Part shown: positions 26,248 to 35,442 of the stretch, in pieces | Layout of the letters: each line of letters begins with the position of its first letter | How positions within the stretch are numbered: position 1 is the first letter of the stretch | From: Abyssalbus ytuae | Lineage (GTDB): Bacteria; Bacteroidota; Bacteroidia; Flavobacteriales; Flavobacteriaceae | Assembly: GCF_022807975.1 (NCBI RefSeq) | Contig: NZ_CP094358.1 | Span: forward strand, 1,488,001 to 1,552,000 | Length of the DNA: 64,000 bases | Direction: 5' to 3' | Notes under the pieces: model-generated | What the model saw: the letters and a program-made list of their open reading frames with translations, nothing else | Databases searched by the model: none | Told to the model about the DNA's origin: nothing | Translations under genes and position numbers: made by a program

Positions 26248-27285
26248 CTATAATTTTCTAAGTTCAACGCGTCTGTTTTCAGCTTTACCTTCCTCTGTAG
26301 AATTATCGGCAACAGGTTTAGATGCGCCAAATCCTTCACTTTTTAACCTGGATTCATCAACACCTTCATCTGTAATTGCTATGAGAACAGATTTTGCTCT
26401 ATTATCAGATAATTTCATATTAGAGGCTTCATCTCCAACATTATCGGTATGGCCTTCTATGCTTATTTTCATATCCGGGTTGGCTTTCATCATTTTAACA
26501 ATTTCAGTGATAATTTCATACGAATCGGCTTTGATTCTCGATTTTCCCGTATCAAAATTTATATGTAATGTTGCAAAACCCTTGTCGCTAATTTCTTTGA
26601 GAATATCATCAGCAGTTATCTTTTCTATTGTTTGAACAAAATCTTTGGCTTCTACAGCACCAATTTGTGCAGTTACCGAATTAGAGTATATCTGAAACCC
26701 TATTCTTTTGGCAGGGGTTTTTAACACGTACATTTTAATAGGGTAATTTACAATATCTCCAACATAAAAATTATTGAAATAGGTATAACGGTCGTTTACG
26801 GACTCACCTTTTTGATTCACTAACTCGTCAGGAATTTTACCGTCAAAAATGAGCTTAGCACCAATAGAATTTAAGTAATCTTGTACACTTTTGTCAAAAA
26901 GGTATTGGTTCCATTCTTTATTCCCTTCTGTCATTATTCCCATTTTTTCCACACGCCCCTCGATATCAAAGAAAGAGTTGCCATCAAACATTTCCAGTTT
27001 GTGAAAGTCATAAGATTCGGTATCGCTGTTGTTTTCGTTAATTTTCATGCCTTTAGGAGGGGTTATATAAGGGTATTCACCTATATCTGACGTTGATTCC
27101 GGAATATCATCCCAAGAGAATTCTTTTTTTTCTTCTTTGTTTGTGGAAACTTCTACTGATTCATTTTCACTCGAATCATGGGTTTCTTCTACCTCCACTT
27201 TCTCACCGGAATTTACTTTTTTTCCATCTTTACAAGCAAAAATTGTAATTGATGATAATATAGTTAGGATAAATATTCTTTTCAT
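26248..27285 (-). CDS. OmpA-family lipoprotein
   Basis: 345 aa from the ATG at 27285 (MKRIFILTILSSITIFACKD), which gives a lipobox with Cys18; an ATG at 27315 adds 10 unlikely residues. An acidic low-complexity linker follows. A C-terminal OmpA/peptidoglycan-binding domain covers the last 110 residues or so (INFDTGKSRI; ISIEGHTDNVGDEASN; NRAKSV; ENRRVEL). It probably anchors the outer membrane to the cell wall. Hairpin repeats flank it on both sides. Confidence 0.9.
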   Translation of the reverse strand: MKRIFILTILSSITIFACKDGKKVNSGEKVEVEETHDSSENESVEVSTNKEEKKEFSWDDIPESTSDIGEYPYITPPKGMKINENNSDTESYDFHKLEMFDGNSFFDIEGRVEKMGIMTEGNKEWNQYLFDKSVQDYLNSIGAKLIFDGKIPDELVNQKGESVNDRYTYFNNFYVGDIVNYPIKMYVLKTPAKRIGFQIYSNSVTAQIGAVEAKDFVQTIEKITADDILKEISDKGFATLHINFDTGKSRIKADSYEIITEIVKMMKANPDMKISIEGHTDNVGDEASNMKLSDNRAKSVLIAITDEGVDESRLKSEGFGASKPVADNSTEEGKAENRRVELRKL

Positions 27286-27315
27286 TTTTGTTAAATTAGG
27301 GTGCGTTGTTCTCAT

Positions 27316-27680
27316 TTTAATAATTAATATAAAGACAATCTTACATGATCATCTGTTCGTATTATGGGGTTATAAGTTATTAATTTTTTAGTTAAATACC
27401 AGATAAGCAATTGCGGGTAAATCTAACGTGCTTAAATTTAAAAAATATTCCTCTCAATAAAAATTAATGTCTCCCCAGCTCTCTTAAACCTCTTATTTCC
27501 GGGGAAGAATAACAAAACAAAAACTTTGGATTAGTAATAAAGTACATGCCTTTTAAAAGCAAAGTCAGGGAGACCCTGTAACAGGCAACCATATTCCAAA
27601 CCTGAAGGGTTTTTGAAGCCCTGCAGGTTTATTTTCCCTACCCCCCTATTCATAAGAAACTGTTAAAAAAAATTCCAATT
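27316..27680. repeat. Intergenic region with REP-like hairpins
   Basis: This 365-nt stretch between ompA and the ccoS promoter has no gene. It holds CAGGG-AGA-CCCTG (27566-27578), which with its flanks resembles the hairpin at 26174-26193. It also holds a 12-bp stem with one mismatch (AAACCTGAAGGG 27598-27609 with CCCTGCAGGTTT 27619-27630). Confidence 0.7.
27598..27630. repeat. Inverted repeat upstream of ccoS
   Basis: 12-nt arms pair at 11 of 12 positions around the 9-nt loop TTTTTGAAG. It lies 51 nt upstream of the FNR-like box. It looks like a dispersed palindromic repeat rather than a terminator. Confidence 0.65.
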
Positions 27681-27724
27681 ATGATAAATATCATGTTTTA
27701 AAGAAAAGTGTACTGTTACATTTG
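27681..27724 (+). promoter_or_regulatory. FNR-like box and -7 element of the cco operon
   Basis: A perfect dyad ATGAT-AAAT-ATCAT (27681-27694) lies upstream of TACATTTG (27717-27724), a perfect -7 element. Its centre is 36.5 nt from the last -7 base. With transcription starting about 5-6 nt further on, the box is at about -42, a class II activator position. The ccoS ATG is 17 nt past the -7 element. Confidence 0.8.
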
Positions 27725-27741
27725 CGTACTTATTAAATGGT

Positions 27742-27927
27742 ATGAGTGTAATATATATTCTAATTACAGTTAGCATTTTTGTGGCTGTTGTTTTCTTAGT
27801 TGCATTTATTGTGGCAGTAAAGAACGGGCAGTTTGATGATAGTTACACTCCCTCGGTTCGTATGCTCTTTGAAGACGAACTGGTAAAAGAAGAATCAGAG
27901 TCCAATTCAAAATCAAAACAATCATAA
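27742..27927 (+). CDS. ccoS: cbb3 oxidase assembly protein CcoS
   Basis: 61 aa. A single N-terminal membrane span (VIYILITVSIFVAVVFLVAF) precedes a short charged tail with DDSYTPSVRMLFEDE, the CcoS signature. Needed for loading cofactors into CcoN in proteobacteria. It starts the ccoS-ccoNO-ccoQ-ccoP-ccoG-ccoH run and ends 3 nt before ccoNO. Confidence 0.93.
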   Translation: MSVIYILITVSIFVAVVFLVAFIVAVKNGQFDDSYTPSVRMLFEDELVKEESESNSKSKQS

Positions 27928-27930
27928 TTT

Positions 27931-30129
27931 ATGGAAGTGCAGCAATTTTACTACGACAACAAAATTGTAAAAAAGTTCCTGTATGCCACCATGTTGTGGG
28001 GTGCCGTAGGAATGCTGGTGGGTTTAATACTTGCCTTTTTATTTTTGTTTCCTAATTTAACCGAAGGTATTTCATGGTTAAGCTTTGGGCGCTTACGTCC
28101 GTTACATACTAACGCAGTTATATTTGCTTTTGTGGGTAATGCCATTTTTGCAGGGGTTTATTACTCTTTGCAGCGCCTGCTTAAAGCAAGAATGTATAGT
28201 GATTTTTTAAGTAATTTTAATTTTTGGGGCTGGCAGTTAATTATAGTTTCGGCTGCCATTACCTTACCACTGGGGTATACCACCTCAAAAGAGTACGCCG
28301 AACTGGAGTGGCCTATTGATATTGCCATTGCTTTGGTATGGGTGGCTTTTGGGGTTAATATGATAGGTACCCTTCTTAAAAGAAGGCAGCGTCACCTGTA
28401 TGTTGCCATTTGGTTCTATTTAGCAACTTTTGTCACTGTAGCAGTTTTACATATTTTTAACAGTCTCGAACTACCAGTAAGCGGATTAAAAAGCTACTCT
28501 GTTTATGCAGGGGTGCAGGATGCTTTGGTACAGTGGTGGTACGGCCATAATGCAGTGGCTTTCTTTTTAACCACCCCGTTCCTTGGCCTTATGTACTATT
28601 TTGTACCTAAAGCTGCAGACAGGCCGGTGTATTCGTACAGGTTGTCTATTGTACACTTCTGGTCCCTTATATTTATATATATATGGGCCGGCCCTCACCA
28701 TTTATTATACTCCGCTTTACCCGGTTGGGCTCAAAGCCTTGGGGTAGTGTTTTCTATAATGCTTATAGCTCCTTCATGGGGAGGTATGATAAACGGTTTG
28801 CTTACCCTTAGAGGTGCATGGGACAAAGTGCGTGTAGACCCTGTTCTAAAATTTATGGTGGTAGCCATTACAGGTTATGGTATGGCTACTTTTGAAGGCC
28901 CTATGCTTTCATTAAAAAATATTAATGCCATAGGTCACTTTACCGACTGGATTATTGCCCATGTACACGTAGGAGCATTAGCCTGGAACGGTTTCTTAAC
29001 CTTTGGTATGATGTATTATCTGGTGCCAAGAATGTTTAAAACCAAATTACATTCTGTTCCCCTGGCCAACTTCCATTTCTGGATAGGTACACTGGGTATT
29101 GTAATGTACGCGTTGCCCATGTATGTTTCCGGTTTCACCCAGGCTTCCATGTGGAAACAGTTCAATCCTGACGGAACTTTGGTATACGGAAACTTCCTTG
29201 AAACCGTAACGCAAATCATCCCCATGTACTGGATGCGTGCCATAGGTGGCAGCCTTTACCTCATAGGAGCACTGGTAGGTATTTACAATGCTATTCAAAC
29301 TATACGAAAAGGAACTGATGTTGAAGACGAACTAGCCGAAGCTCCTGCTCTTACAAGGGTAAGAAAAGGACGCATTGCCGGCGAAGGTTATCATTCCTGG
29401 TTGGAAAGAAGGCCTGTGAAACTTACCATTTTTGCCACTATAGCTATTTTAATTGGTGGTATTGTACAAATTGTACCTACCATTATGGTAAAATCCAATA
29501 TTCCTACCATAAGCAGTGTAAAACCTTATACACCGCTGGAGCTGGAAGGAAGAGATCTTTATATACGCGAGGGCTGTGTATCGTGCCACTCACAAATGAT
29601 ACGTCCGTTCCGGAGTGAAACCGAACGTTATGGCGAATACTCCAAAGCAGGTGAATATGTGTACGACCATCCTTTTTTATGGGGTAGTAAACGTACGGGG
29701 CCGGACTTGTTAAGGGTTGGCGGAAAATATTCCGATAACTGGCACCTTAACCACATGTACGATCCTCAAAGTACCTCGGCAGGAAGTATTATGCCTTCTT
29801 ACCCATGGCTGATAAGAAATAAACACGACCGGTCTAACATAGAGGGTAAAATGAAGGCCATGGTTTCACTCGGAGTTCCTTATACCGATGAAGATATTGC
29901 AGAGGCAAAAGAGAGTATGGATATACAGGCTACCAGTATAGAGAAAAATCTCTATAACGACCCTGATTTTGCAAAAACCTATGAAGAAGATAAACGAAAT
30001 GCCGCAACCCGTGGTGAAGAGTTTGTAGAAATGAAAGACCGCGAAATTGTTGCCATTATTGCTTATCTGCAGCGATTAGGAACAGATATTAAGATAAAAA
30101 ATGTTGAAGAAGTAACCGCTAAAAATTAA
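27931..30129 (+). CDS. ccoNO: cbb3-type cytochrome c oxidase, CcoN-CcoO fusion
   Basis: 732 aa. The first 500 residues or so are CcoN, a polytopic heme-copper oxidase catalytic subunit with the Cu-site region [10 protein letters not shown] and [15 protein letters not shown]. After a linker, a membrane span and CcoO follow, with one c-type heme site CVSCH (Cys549, Cys552, His553), QMIRPFRSE and a distal Met-containing MPSYPWL. This is the terminal, high-affinity oxygen reductase of the inner membrane. The fusion is typical of Bacteroidota. Confidence 0.96.
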   Translation: MEVQQFYYDNKIVKKFLYATMLWGAVGMLVGLILAFLFLFPNLTEGISWLSFGRLRPLHTNAVIFAFVGNAIFAGVYYSLQRLLKARMYSDFLSNFNFWGWQLIIVSAAITLPLGYTTSKEYAELEWPIDIAIALVWVAFGVNMIGTLLKRRQRHLYVAIWFYLATFVTVAVLHIFNSLELPVSGLKSYSVYAGVQDALVQWWYGHNAVAFFLTTPFLGLMYYFVPKAADRPVYSYRLSIVHFWSLIFIYIWAGPHHLLYSALPGWAQSLGVVFSIMLIAPSWGGMINGLLTLRGAWDKVRVDPVLKFMVVAITGYGMATFEGPMLSLKNINAIGHFTDWIIAHVHVGALAWNGFLTFGMMYYLVPRMFKTKLHSVPLANFHFWIGTLGIVMYALPMYVSGFTQASMWKQFNPDGTLVYGNFLETVTQIIPMYWMRAIGGSLYLIGALVGIYNAIQTIRKGTDVEDELAEAPALTRVRKGRIAGEGYHSWLERRPVKLTIFATIAILIGGIVQIVPTIMVKSNIPTISSVKPYTPLELEGRDLYIREGCVSCHSQMIRPFRSETERYGEYSKAGEYVYDHPFLWGSKRTGPDLLRVGGKYSDNWHLNHMYDPQSTSAGSIMPSYPWLIRNKHDRSNIEGKMKAMVSLGVPYTDEDIAEAKESMDIQATSIEKNLYNDPDFAKTYEEDKRNAATRGEEFVEMKDREIVAIIAYLQRLGTDIKIKNVEEVTAKN

Positions 30130-30133
30130 CATC

Positions 30134-30313
30134 ATGCTAAAATTTGTAAAAGATCATATGGCGACTATAGAAGGAATAGAGATATATCCCATTATTTCAC
30201 TCTCTATATTCTTCTTGTTTTTTGCAGTTCTTTTTTGGTGGGTTTTTACTGCTAAAAAAGACTATATAAACAAGGTAAGTAAGTTTCCATTAGATAATCA
30301 AGAAAATAACTAA
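30134..30313 (+). CDS. ccoQ: cbb3 oxidase subunit CcoQ/FixQ
   Basis: 59-aa frame MLKFVKDHMATIEGIEIYPI ... DNQENN. One membrane span (ISLSIFFLFFAVLFWWVF) is followed by TAKKDYINKVSKFPLDN, the CcoQ pattern. It starts 4 nt after ccoNO and ends 2 nt before ccoP. It is short enough to be missed by a 60-residue cutoff. Confidence 0.9.
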   Translation: MLKFVKDHMATIEGIEIYPIISLSIFFLFFAVLFWWVFTAKKDYINKVSKFPLDNQENN

Positions 30314-30315
30314 CT

Positions 30316-31275
30316 ATGAAAGATTTTGCATCATATTTAAGGGTCATCATCATTGTAGGCCTTGTCTTTATAGCCGCCGAATATTTTATTGATTCAGGTG
30401 ACAAACCTGCGTTTCTAACGTATCCGGAGGTATCAATATTCTTAATTCTGTTTACCGTTACATTAGTGGGAATAGAAATAATGGTGAATGCAATGAATAC
30501 CATAGCAGATGCCTTATTATCTGATGAAAAAAGAAAAGAACTTGAAGCTAAAAAAGCTGCTGCCCGTGAAAATGTATGGTACAGAAAATTGTATAAAGGC
30601 CTTACAAAAGCCAAACCTATTGAAGCCGAAGGAGAAATTATCCTCGACCATAATTATGACGGGATAAAAGAACTTGATAATTCATTGCCTCCCTGGTGGC
30701 TGTACGGGTTTTACATCTCTATTTTGTTTGCCATAATATACCTGGCCCGTTTTCACATTTTCGGCGGAGATAACCAGGCTGAGGAGTATGACAAAGCTAT
30801 GGCACAGGCCCAGATAGATATTGAAGAGTATAAAAAAACTGCTAAAGATCTTGTAGATGTGAATACAGTACAGTTATTAACAGACGCAGGAGATCTGGCT
30901 GCAGGTAAAACTATATTCACCACCAATTGTGTTGCCTGCCATATGGCCGACGGCGGCGGTGGTATAGGGCCTAACCTTACAGATAAATACTGGATTTTAG
31001 GCGGAGGAATTCAAAATGTATTCCGAACCATTTCAGAAGGTGGGCGCGACGGAAAAGGTATGATTGCCTGGAAACAAAGTTTAAAACCGTCGGAAATAGC
31101 CCAGGTGGCCAGTTTTGTGCTTTCACTTCAGGGAACCACTCCTGCCAATCCTAAAGAACCGCAGGGAGATTTATGGGTGGATGAAAATGCACCTGATACG
31201 GAAACCGTACCGGAAGATGCTCCTGAAGAAGTGCCTGTACAGGTGAATGATACATTGAGTGTAGCTTTAAGATAA
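30316..31275 (+). CDS. ccoP: cbb3 oxidase cytochrome c subunit CcoP (single heme)
   Basis: 319 aa. Membrane spans lie near residues 10-25, 38-60 and 128-148. The CcoP motif LPPWWLYGFYISI is at about 124-136. A single c-type heme site CVACH is at Cys205-His209, followed by GIGPNLTDKYW. Proteobacterial CcoP has two heme sites, whereas this copy has one CxxCH. An acidic C-terminal tail follows. It accepts electrons from periplasmic donors and passes them to CcoO/CcoN. Confidence 0.95.
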   Translation: MKDFASYLRVIIIVGLVFIAAEYFIDSGDKPAFLTYPEVSIFLILFTVTLVGIEIMVNAMNTIADALLSDEKRKELEAKKAAARENVWYRKLYKGLTKAKPIEAEGEIILDHNYDGIKELDNSLPPWWLYGFYISILFAIIYLARFHIFGGDNQAEEYDKAMAQAQIDIEEYKKTAKDLVDVNTVQLLTDAGDLAAGKTIFTTNCVACHMADGGGGIGPNLTDKYWILGGGIQNVFRTISEGGRDGKGMIAWKQSLKPSEIAQVASFVLSLQGTTPANPKEPQGDLWVDENAPDTETVPEDAPEEVPVQVNDTLSVALR

Positions 31276-31303
31276 TAAAATATTACAAAAGCATTGTTTT
31301 AAG

Positions 31304-31392
31304 TTGGATTTGCTGCAACGTGCTGATTTTAGCTTGCCGGAGTGTTGTCATCTCTAAATTGTTTGAATTAGTCTTCGGCAAGCTTAATCCAA
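31304..31392 (+). repeat. Stem-loop between ccoP and ccoG
   Basis: AGCTTGCCGGAG (31331-31342) pairs with CTTCGGCAAGCT (31373-31384; one wobble) around a 30-nt loop. The stem can extend through TTGGATT (31304-31310) and AATCCAA (31386-31392). There is no T-run. It may set mRNA stability or partial termination between the structural and assembly genes. Confidence 0.6.
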
Positions 31393-31431
31393 TATGCCAA
31401 CCGTTTTAATAATTGCTTTAAAAAGAATAAA

Positions 31432-32853
31432 ATGTCCTCACAAGAGAAAGAAGTCTTCAGAGACTCCATAGGAACAATTAATGAAGAAGGTAACCGGGCC
31501 TGGGTTTTTCCTAAAAAACCCGATGGTAAGTTTTACGATTACCGTAAATGGGTAAGTTACTTTTTACTGGCATTTTTGTTCCTGTCCCCTTTTATAAAAA
31601 TTAACGGAAACCAGTTTTTATTATTCAATGTACTGGACAGAAGGTTTAATATATTTGGTTTTCCCTTCTGGCCACAGGATTTTCATTTGTTCGTAATATC
31701 CATGATCATAGGGGTAGTTTTTGTTACCTTATTTACAGTGGTCTTCGGGAGGATATTTTGTGGATGGATTTGTCCGCAAACTATTTTTCTGGAAATGGTT
31801 TTCCGACGTATTGAATATTGGATTGAAGGTGACCGGGGTGCTCAGATACGATTAGACAAACAGCCATGGAACGGTGAAAAAATAAGAAAGAAACTTTTTA
31901 AATGGTTTATATTTTTAATCATCTCTTTTTTAATTGCCAACATCTTCCTGGCTTACCTGATAGGCAGTGATGAACTGATTCAATATGTAAAAGATGGCCC
32001 TGCAAAGCATATAAGTACTTTGGTAGCTTTATCAATTTTTACGGCTGTTTTTTACTTCATTTTTGCCTGGTTCAGAGAGCAGGTATGTATAATTGCCTGT
32101 CCTTACGGAAGGTTGCAGGGTGTACTGCTGGATAATAAATCTATTGTGGTGGCTTATGATTATAAGCGTGGGGAAGGTGAAAAGGGACGTAAAAAAATAA
32201 GAAAAGGTGAAGACCGGGCAGCCCTGGGATATGGCGATTGTATTGATTGCTTTCAATGTGTAAATGTTTGCCCCACAGGAATTGATATCAGGAATGGCAC
32301 TCAGTTGGAATGTGTAAACTGTACCGCCTGTATTGACGAGTGTAATACCGTTATGGAAAAAGTAAACCTGCCAAAAGGTTTAATACGGTATGCAAGCGAA
32401 GAGAATATTGAAAGTAAAAAGACTTTCAGGTTTACTGCCCGTATGAAAGGTTATACAGCCGTATTAATTATCCTGATAGGGGTTTTAACCGGAATGTTGT
32501 TTTTAAGAAATGAAGTGGAAGCCACTGTATTACGGCTACCAGGACAGTTATATGAGCACAAAGGCGAACATATAATCAGTAATGTGTACACCTATAAAAT
32601 TGTAAATAAAACCACCAAAGAAATTGATGATGTTGTTCTTAAACTGGAATCGCACAAAGGAAAAGTGGAACTTGTTGCTGGTAATACCTTTACGGTACCT
32701 GAACAGGGAATTGCCGAAGGTACATTGTTTATAGAAATTGATAAAGCATTTTTAGATAAGGATAAAACAAAACTTATCATTGGTGTTTACAGTAAGGGAG
32801 AATTGATTGAAACCACTACCACCAATTTTTTGGGACCGAGAAGTTACCGATAA
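31432..32853 (+). CDS. ccoG: cbb3 oxidase assembly ferredoxin-like protein CcoG
   Basis: 473 aa. It has about five membrane spans, a 4Fe-4S region with IFCGWICPQT and IACPYGRLQG, then ferredoxin-type Cys clusters (CIDCFQCVNVCPTGID; CVNCTACIDECNTV). A C-terminal periplasmic Ig-like domain follows. CcoG reduces copper for CcoN assembly in other bacteria. It is preceded by a 156-nt gap with a stem-loop and followed 21 nt later by ccoH. Confidence 0.95.
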   Translation: MSSQEKEVFRDSIGTINEEGNRAWVFPKKPDGKFYDYRKWVSYFLLAFLFLSPFIKINGNQFLLFNVLDRRFNIFGFPFWPQDFHLFVISMIIGVVFVTLFTVVFGRIFCGWICPQTIFLEMVFRRIEYWIEGDRGAQIRLDKQPWNGEKIRKKLFKWFIFLIISFLIANIFLAYLIGSDELIQYVKDGPAKHISTLVALSIFTAVFYFIFAWFREQVCIIACPYGRLQGVLLDNKSIVVAYDYKRGEGEKGRKKIRKGEDRAALGYGDCIDCFQCVNVCPTGIDIRNGTQLECVNCTACIDECNTVMEKVNLPKGLIRYASEENIESKKTFRFTARMKGYTAVLIILIGVLTGMLFLRNEVEATVLRLPGQLYEHKGEHIISNVYTYKIVNKTTKEIDDVVLKLESHKGKVELVAGNTFTVPEQGIAEGTLFIEIDKAFLDKDKTKLIIGVYSKGELIETTTTNFLGPRSYR

Positions 32854-32874
32854 ATTGATTAAAAATTTAAACGT

Positions 32875-33321
32875 ATGAAAATAAATTGGGGAACAGGAAT
32901 TGTATTAGCTTTCATAGGCTTTATATCCTTTATAATGTACTTTGTTATAAAAGTTAACACGAACGATAAATATAACCATGACCTGGTGACGGAAGAATAT
33001 TACAAAAAAGAGCTTGCTTTTCAGCAACAGCTGGACAAACAGAAAAAAGCAAAAAAAGCAGGCATTATACCTACTATTCATAAATCAAACGAAGGTCTTG
33101 TTGTTAGCTTTCCTGCTAACACGGATTATTCAAAAATTTCCGGAAATGTGTTCCTTTACAGGCCATCTAACAAGCAACTGGATTTTGAAATACCTATTTC
33201 ACTATCTACTTCCAGTTTACTCATACCAAATAAGCACTTGTTAGATGGTCGTTGGAACATTGAAATTGAATGGATAATTGATGGTGAAGAATATTTTTAT
33301 AAGGAAGAATTAACATTTTAA
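32875..33321 (+). CDS. ccoH: FixH/CcoH family protein
   Basis: 148 aa. One N-terminal membrane span (WGTGIVLAFIGFISFIMYFV) is followed by NHDLVTEEYYKKELAFQQQL, the FixH signature, and a periplasmic beta domain. Needed for cbb3 assembly or stability. Its TAA overlaps the next ATG by one base (TAATG), so the two are translationally coupled. Confidence 0.92.
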   Translation: MKINWGTGIVLAFIGFISFIMYFVIKVNTNDKYNHDLVTEEYYKKELAFQQQLDKQKKAKKAGIIPTIHKSNEGLVVSFPANTDYSKISGNVFLYRPSNKQLDFEIPISLSTSSLLIPNKHLLDGRWNIEIEWIIDGEEYFYKEELTF

Positions 33322-34028
33322 TGCTATCATCGGCAATCATATTGGGTTTTTTGGGCAGTTTTCACTGTGTGGGAATGTGCGGGCCTATTGCTTTTGTATT
33401 GCCTTTAGACAGAAAAAATCCTGTTAAGAAATTCTTTCAAATTTTATTGTACCATACGGGAAGGCTGATAACCTACGGATTATTAGGCTTCCTTTTTGGT
33501 ATAATAGGAAAGGGATTGTTTATTAGCGGGCTACAGCAAAGGCTATCGATTGTTATTGGTGTTATTATGATTATAGCAGCTGTTATTCCTTATGGTAAAT
33601 TTCAAAAATATAATTTTTCCAAACCGGCATTTAAAATTCTTGCCCAAATAAAATCTTCACTGGGTACCCAACTAAGGAAAAAAAATTTTACGGCGTTGTT
33701 TTCTATTGGTTTTTTAAATGGTTTTTTACCCTGCGGACTGGTGTATATGGCGCTTTTTGGCGCCATAGCGATGGGAAGCCCGGAAAGAAGTTTTTTATAC
33801 ATGCTTTTGTTTGGCATAGGTACTATTCCCTTAATGAGCGGTGCGGCTTATTTGGGTAATTTTTTATCGGGCACAGCCCGTAAACGTGTACAGCAACTTA
33901 TTCCTGTTTTTGTGGTTATTATTGGTATATTCTTTATTTTAAGAGGAATGGGCCTGGGTATTCCTTATATATCTCCTTCGGAAATACACCTGATGGTTAA
34001 ATCTAATCCTGATTGTGTGACTCCCTGA
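33321..34028 (+). CDS. Sulfite exporter TauE/SafE family (DsbD-like) membrane protein
   Basis: 235 aa with about six membrane spans. Cys-containing motifs GSFHCVGMCGPIAF (first span) and NGFLPCGLVYMALF place it in the small DsbD-transmembrane/cytochrome-c-biogenesis-like branch common at the end of cco operons. It may carry copper or reducing equivalents for oxidase assembly. It overlaps ccoH by one base. The annotation as sulfite exporter is by family name only. Confidence 0.88.
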   Translation: MLSSAIILGFLGSFHCVGMCGPIAFVLPLDRKNPVKKFFQILLYHTGRLITYGLLGFLFGIIGKGLFISGLQQRLSIVIGVIMIIAAVIPYGKFQKYNFSKPAFKILAQIKSSLGTQLRKKNFTALFSIGFLNGFLPCGLVYMALFGAIAMGSPERSFLYMLLFGIGTIPLMSGAAYLGNFLSGTARKRVQQLIPVFVVIIGIFFILRGMGLGIPYISPSEIHLMVKSNPDCVTP

Positions 34029-34068
34029 ATCTTAAACCCTCATTATATACTGTTTCCCCTAAAAGTTT

Positions 34069-34112
34069 ATGACTTATCTCATATGATTCAACTGGTAAGT
34101 ATGTTAAATTTA
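34069..34112 (+). promoter_or_regulatory. Degenerate FNR-like box and -7 element of the acetyl-CoA hydrolase family gene
   Basis: ATGAC-TTAT-CTCAT (34069-34082) has two symmetric differences from ATGAT-N4-ATCAT. TAAATTTA (34105-34112) is 7/8 to the -7 consensus. The 36.5-nt centre distance is identical to that at the ccoI, ccoS and hemN promoters. Confidence 0.55.
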
Positions 34113-34141
34113 AGTATATTTCTAACCTAAAATAAATTACA

Positions 34142-35431
34142 TTGAGAAATAAAAATCTGAAAATTGTAACGGCGTCCGAAGCAGTGTCCCATGTTCAATC
34201 CGGCGATCGTATTTTCTTTCAGGGGGCAGCTATGACCCCAAATTTTTTAATTAATGCATTATGCGAAAGATATAATGAGTTAAAAGATGTTGAAATCTTA
34301 CAGCTCCATACTGAAGGCCCTGCTCTTTATACAGAATATCCTTATAATGAAACTTTTAAAATAAACAGTTGTTTTACCGGTAAAAATGTAAGGGATGCGG
34401 TAAATTCCGTCAACGGGGATTATATTCCTATTTTTTTAAGTGAGGTGCATTTATTATTCAAAAGAAACATTTTACCGCTGGATGTGGCCTTTATACAGGT
34501 TTCTCCTCCTGATAAGCACGGTTGTTGCTCATTGGGGTGCTCGGTTGATGTAACTCTTGCCGCTATTGAAACTGCCAAAACTATTATAGCCCAGGTAAAT
34601 CCCCAGGTTCCCAGAACACATGGCGATGGTATTATTCATGTAAGCAAAATAAGTTATGCGATAGAAATTGATATGCCTTTACGCACTGAAAACATAAAAA
34701 TTCCGGGGGAAACAGAAAAAAAAATAGGTGTTCATGTAGCCGGTTTAATAGAAGATGGTGCCACTTTACAAATGGGAATAGGTTGTATTCCCAATGCAGT
34801 ACTTGCCAATTTAATGAATCATAAAAAACTGGGTATTCATACCGAAATGTTTTCGGACGGAATTCTTCCGTTGGTTGAAAACGGAATAATTACAGGGGAG
34901 GAAAAAAAGAAAAAACCGGGCAAAATAGTTTCCGGCTTTGCTTTCGGTTCACAAAAATTGTATGATTTTATAGATGACAACCCTATGGTACACCTTAAGG
35001 AATCATCCTACACTAATGATACTGAGATTATAAGAAAGAATCCTAAAGTAACGGCAATTAACAGTGCAATAGAAGTTGATATTACGGGACAGGTATGTGC
35101 AGATTCGATCGGGAAATTTCAGTTTTCGGGAGTTGGCGGACAAATGGATTTTATAAGGGGTGCTTCCCTCTCTGAAGGGGGCAAAGCCATTATTGCAATG
35201 CCATCGATAACAAAAAAAGGTATCTCTAAAATTGTGAGTTCCTTAAAAGAAGGAGCCAGTGTTACCACTACCAGGGCCCACGTGCATTATATTATTACTG
35301 AAAACGGTGTGGCCAATTTGTATGGAAAAAATTTAAAACAAAGGGCAAAAGCATTAATAGAAATAGCCCACCCGGATTTTCAGGAACAACTGGAAAAAGA
35401 AGCTTTTGAAAGATTTAAAATATTCAGTTAG
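34142..35431 (+). CDS. Acetyl-CoA hydrolase/CoA-transferase family protein
   Basis: 429 aa. It has CoA-transferase family motifs such as DRIFFQGAAMTPN, VDVTLAAIETA, MGIGCIPNAVL, the Glu region HTEMFSDGILPLVE and GVGGQMDFIRGA. Likely reactions are acetyl-CoA:carboxylate CoA transfer or acetate release. The start must be the TTG at 34142: a stop lies 9 nt upstream in frame and the next ATG is inside the conserved domain. An FNR-like promoter suggests low-oxygen expression, fitting fermentation or CoA recycling. Confidence 0.9.
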   Translation: MRNKNLKIVTASEAVSHVQSGDRIFFQGAAMTPNFLINALCERYNELKDVEILQLHTEGPALYTEYPYNETFKINSCFTGKNVRDAVNSVNGDYIPIFLSEVHLLFKRNILPLDVAFIQVSPPDKHGCCSLGCSVDVTLAAIETAKTIIAQVNPQVPRTHGDGIIHVSKISYAIEIDMPLRTENIKIPGETEKKIGVHVAGLIEDGATLQMGIGCIPNAVLANLMNHKKLGIHTEMFSDGILPLVENGIITGEEKKKKPGKIVSGFAFGSQKLYDFIDDNPMVHLKESSYTNDTEIIRKNPKVTAINSAIEVDITGQVCADSIGKFQFSGVGGQMDFIRGASLSEGGKAIIAMPSITKKGISKIVSSLKEGASVTTTRAHVHYIITENGVANLYGKNLKQRAKALIEIAHPDFQEQLEKEAFERFKIFS

Positions 35432-35442
35432 AAAGCTTACAG

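Noticed and set aside
30252-30614. 120-aa minus-strand frame
   Set aside because: It is antisense to ccoQ and ccoP, which are certain.
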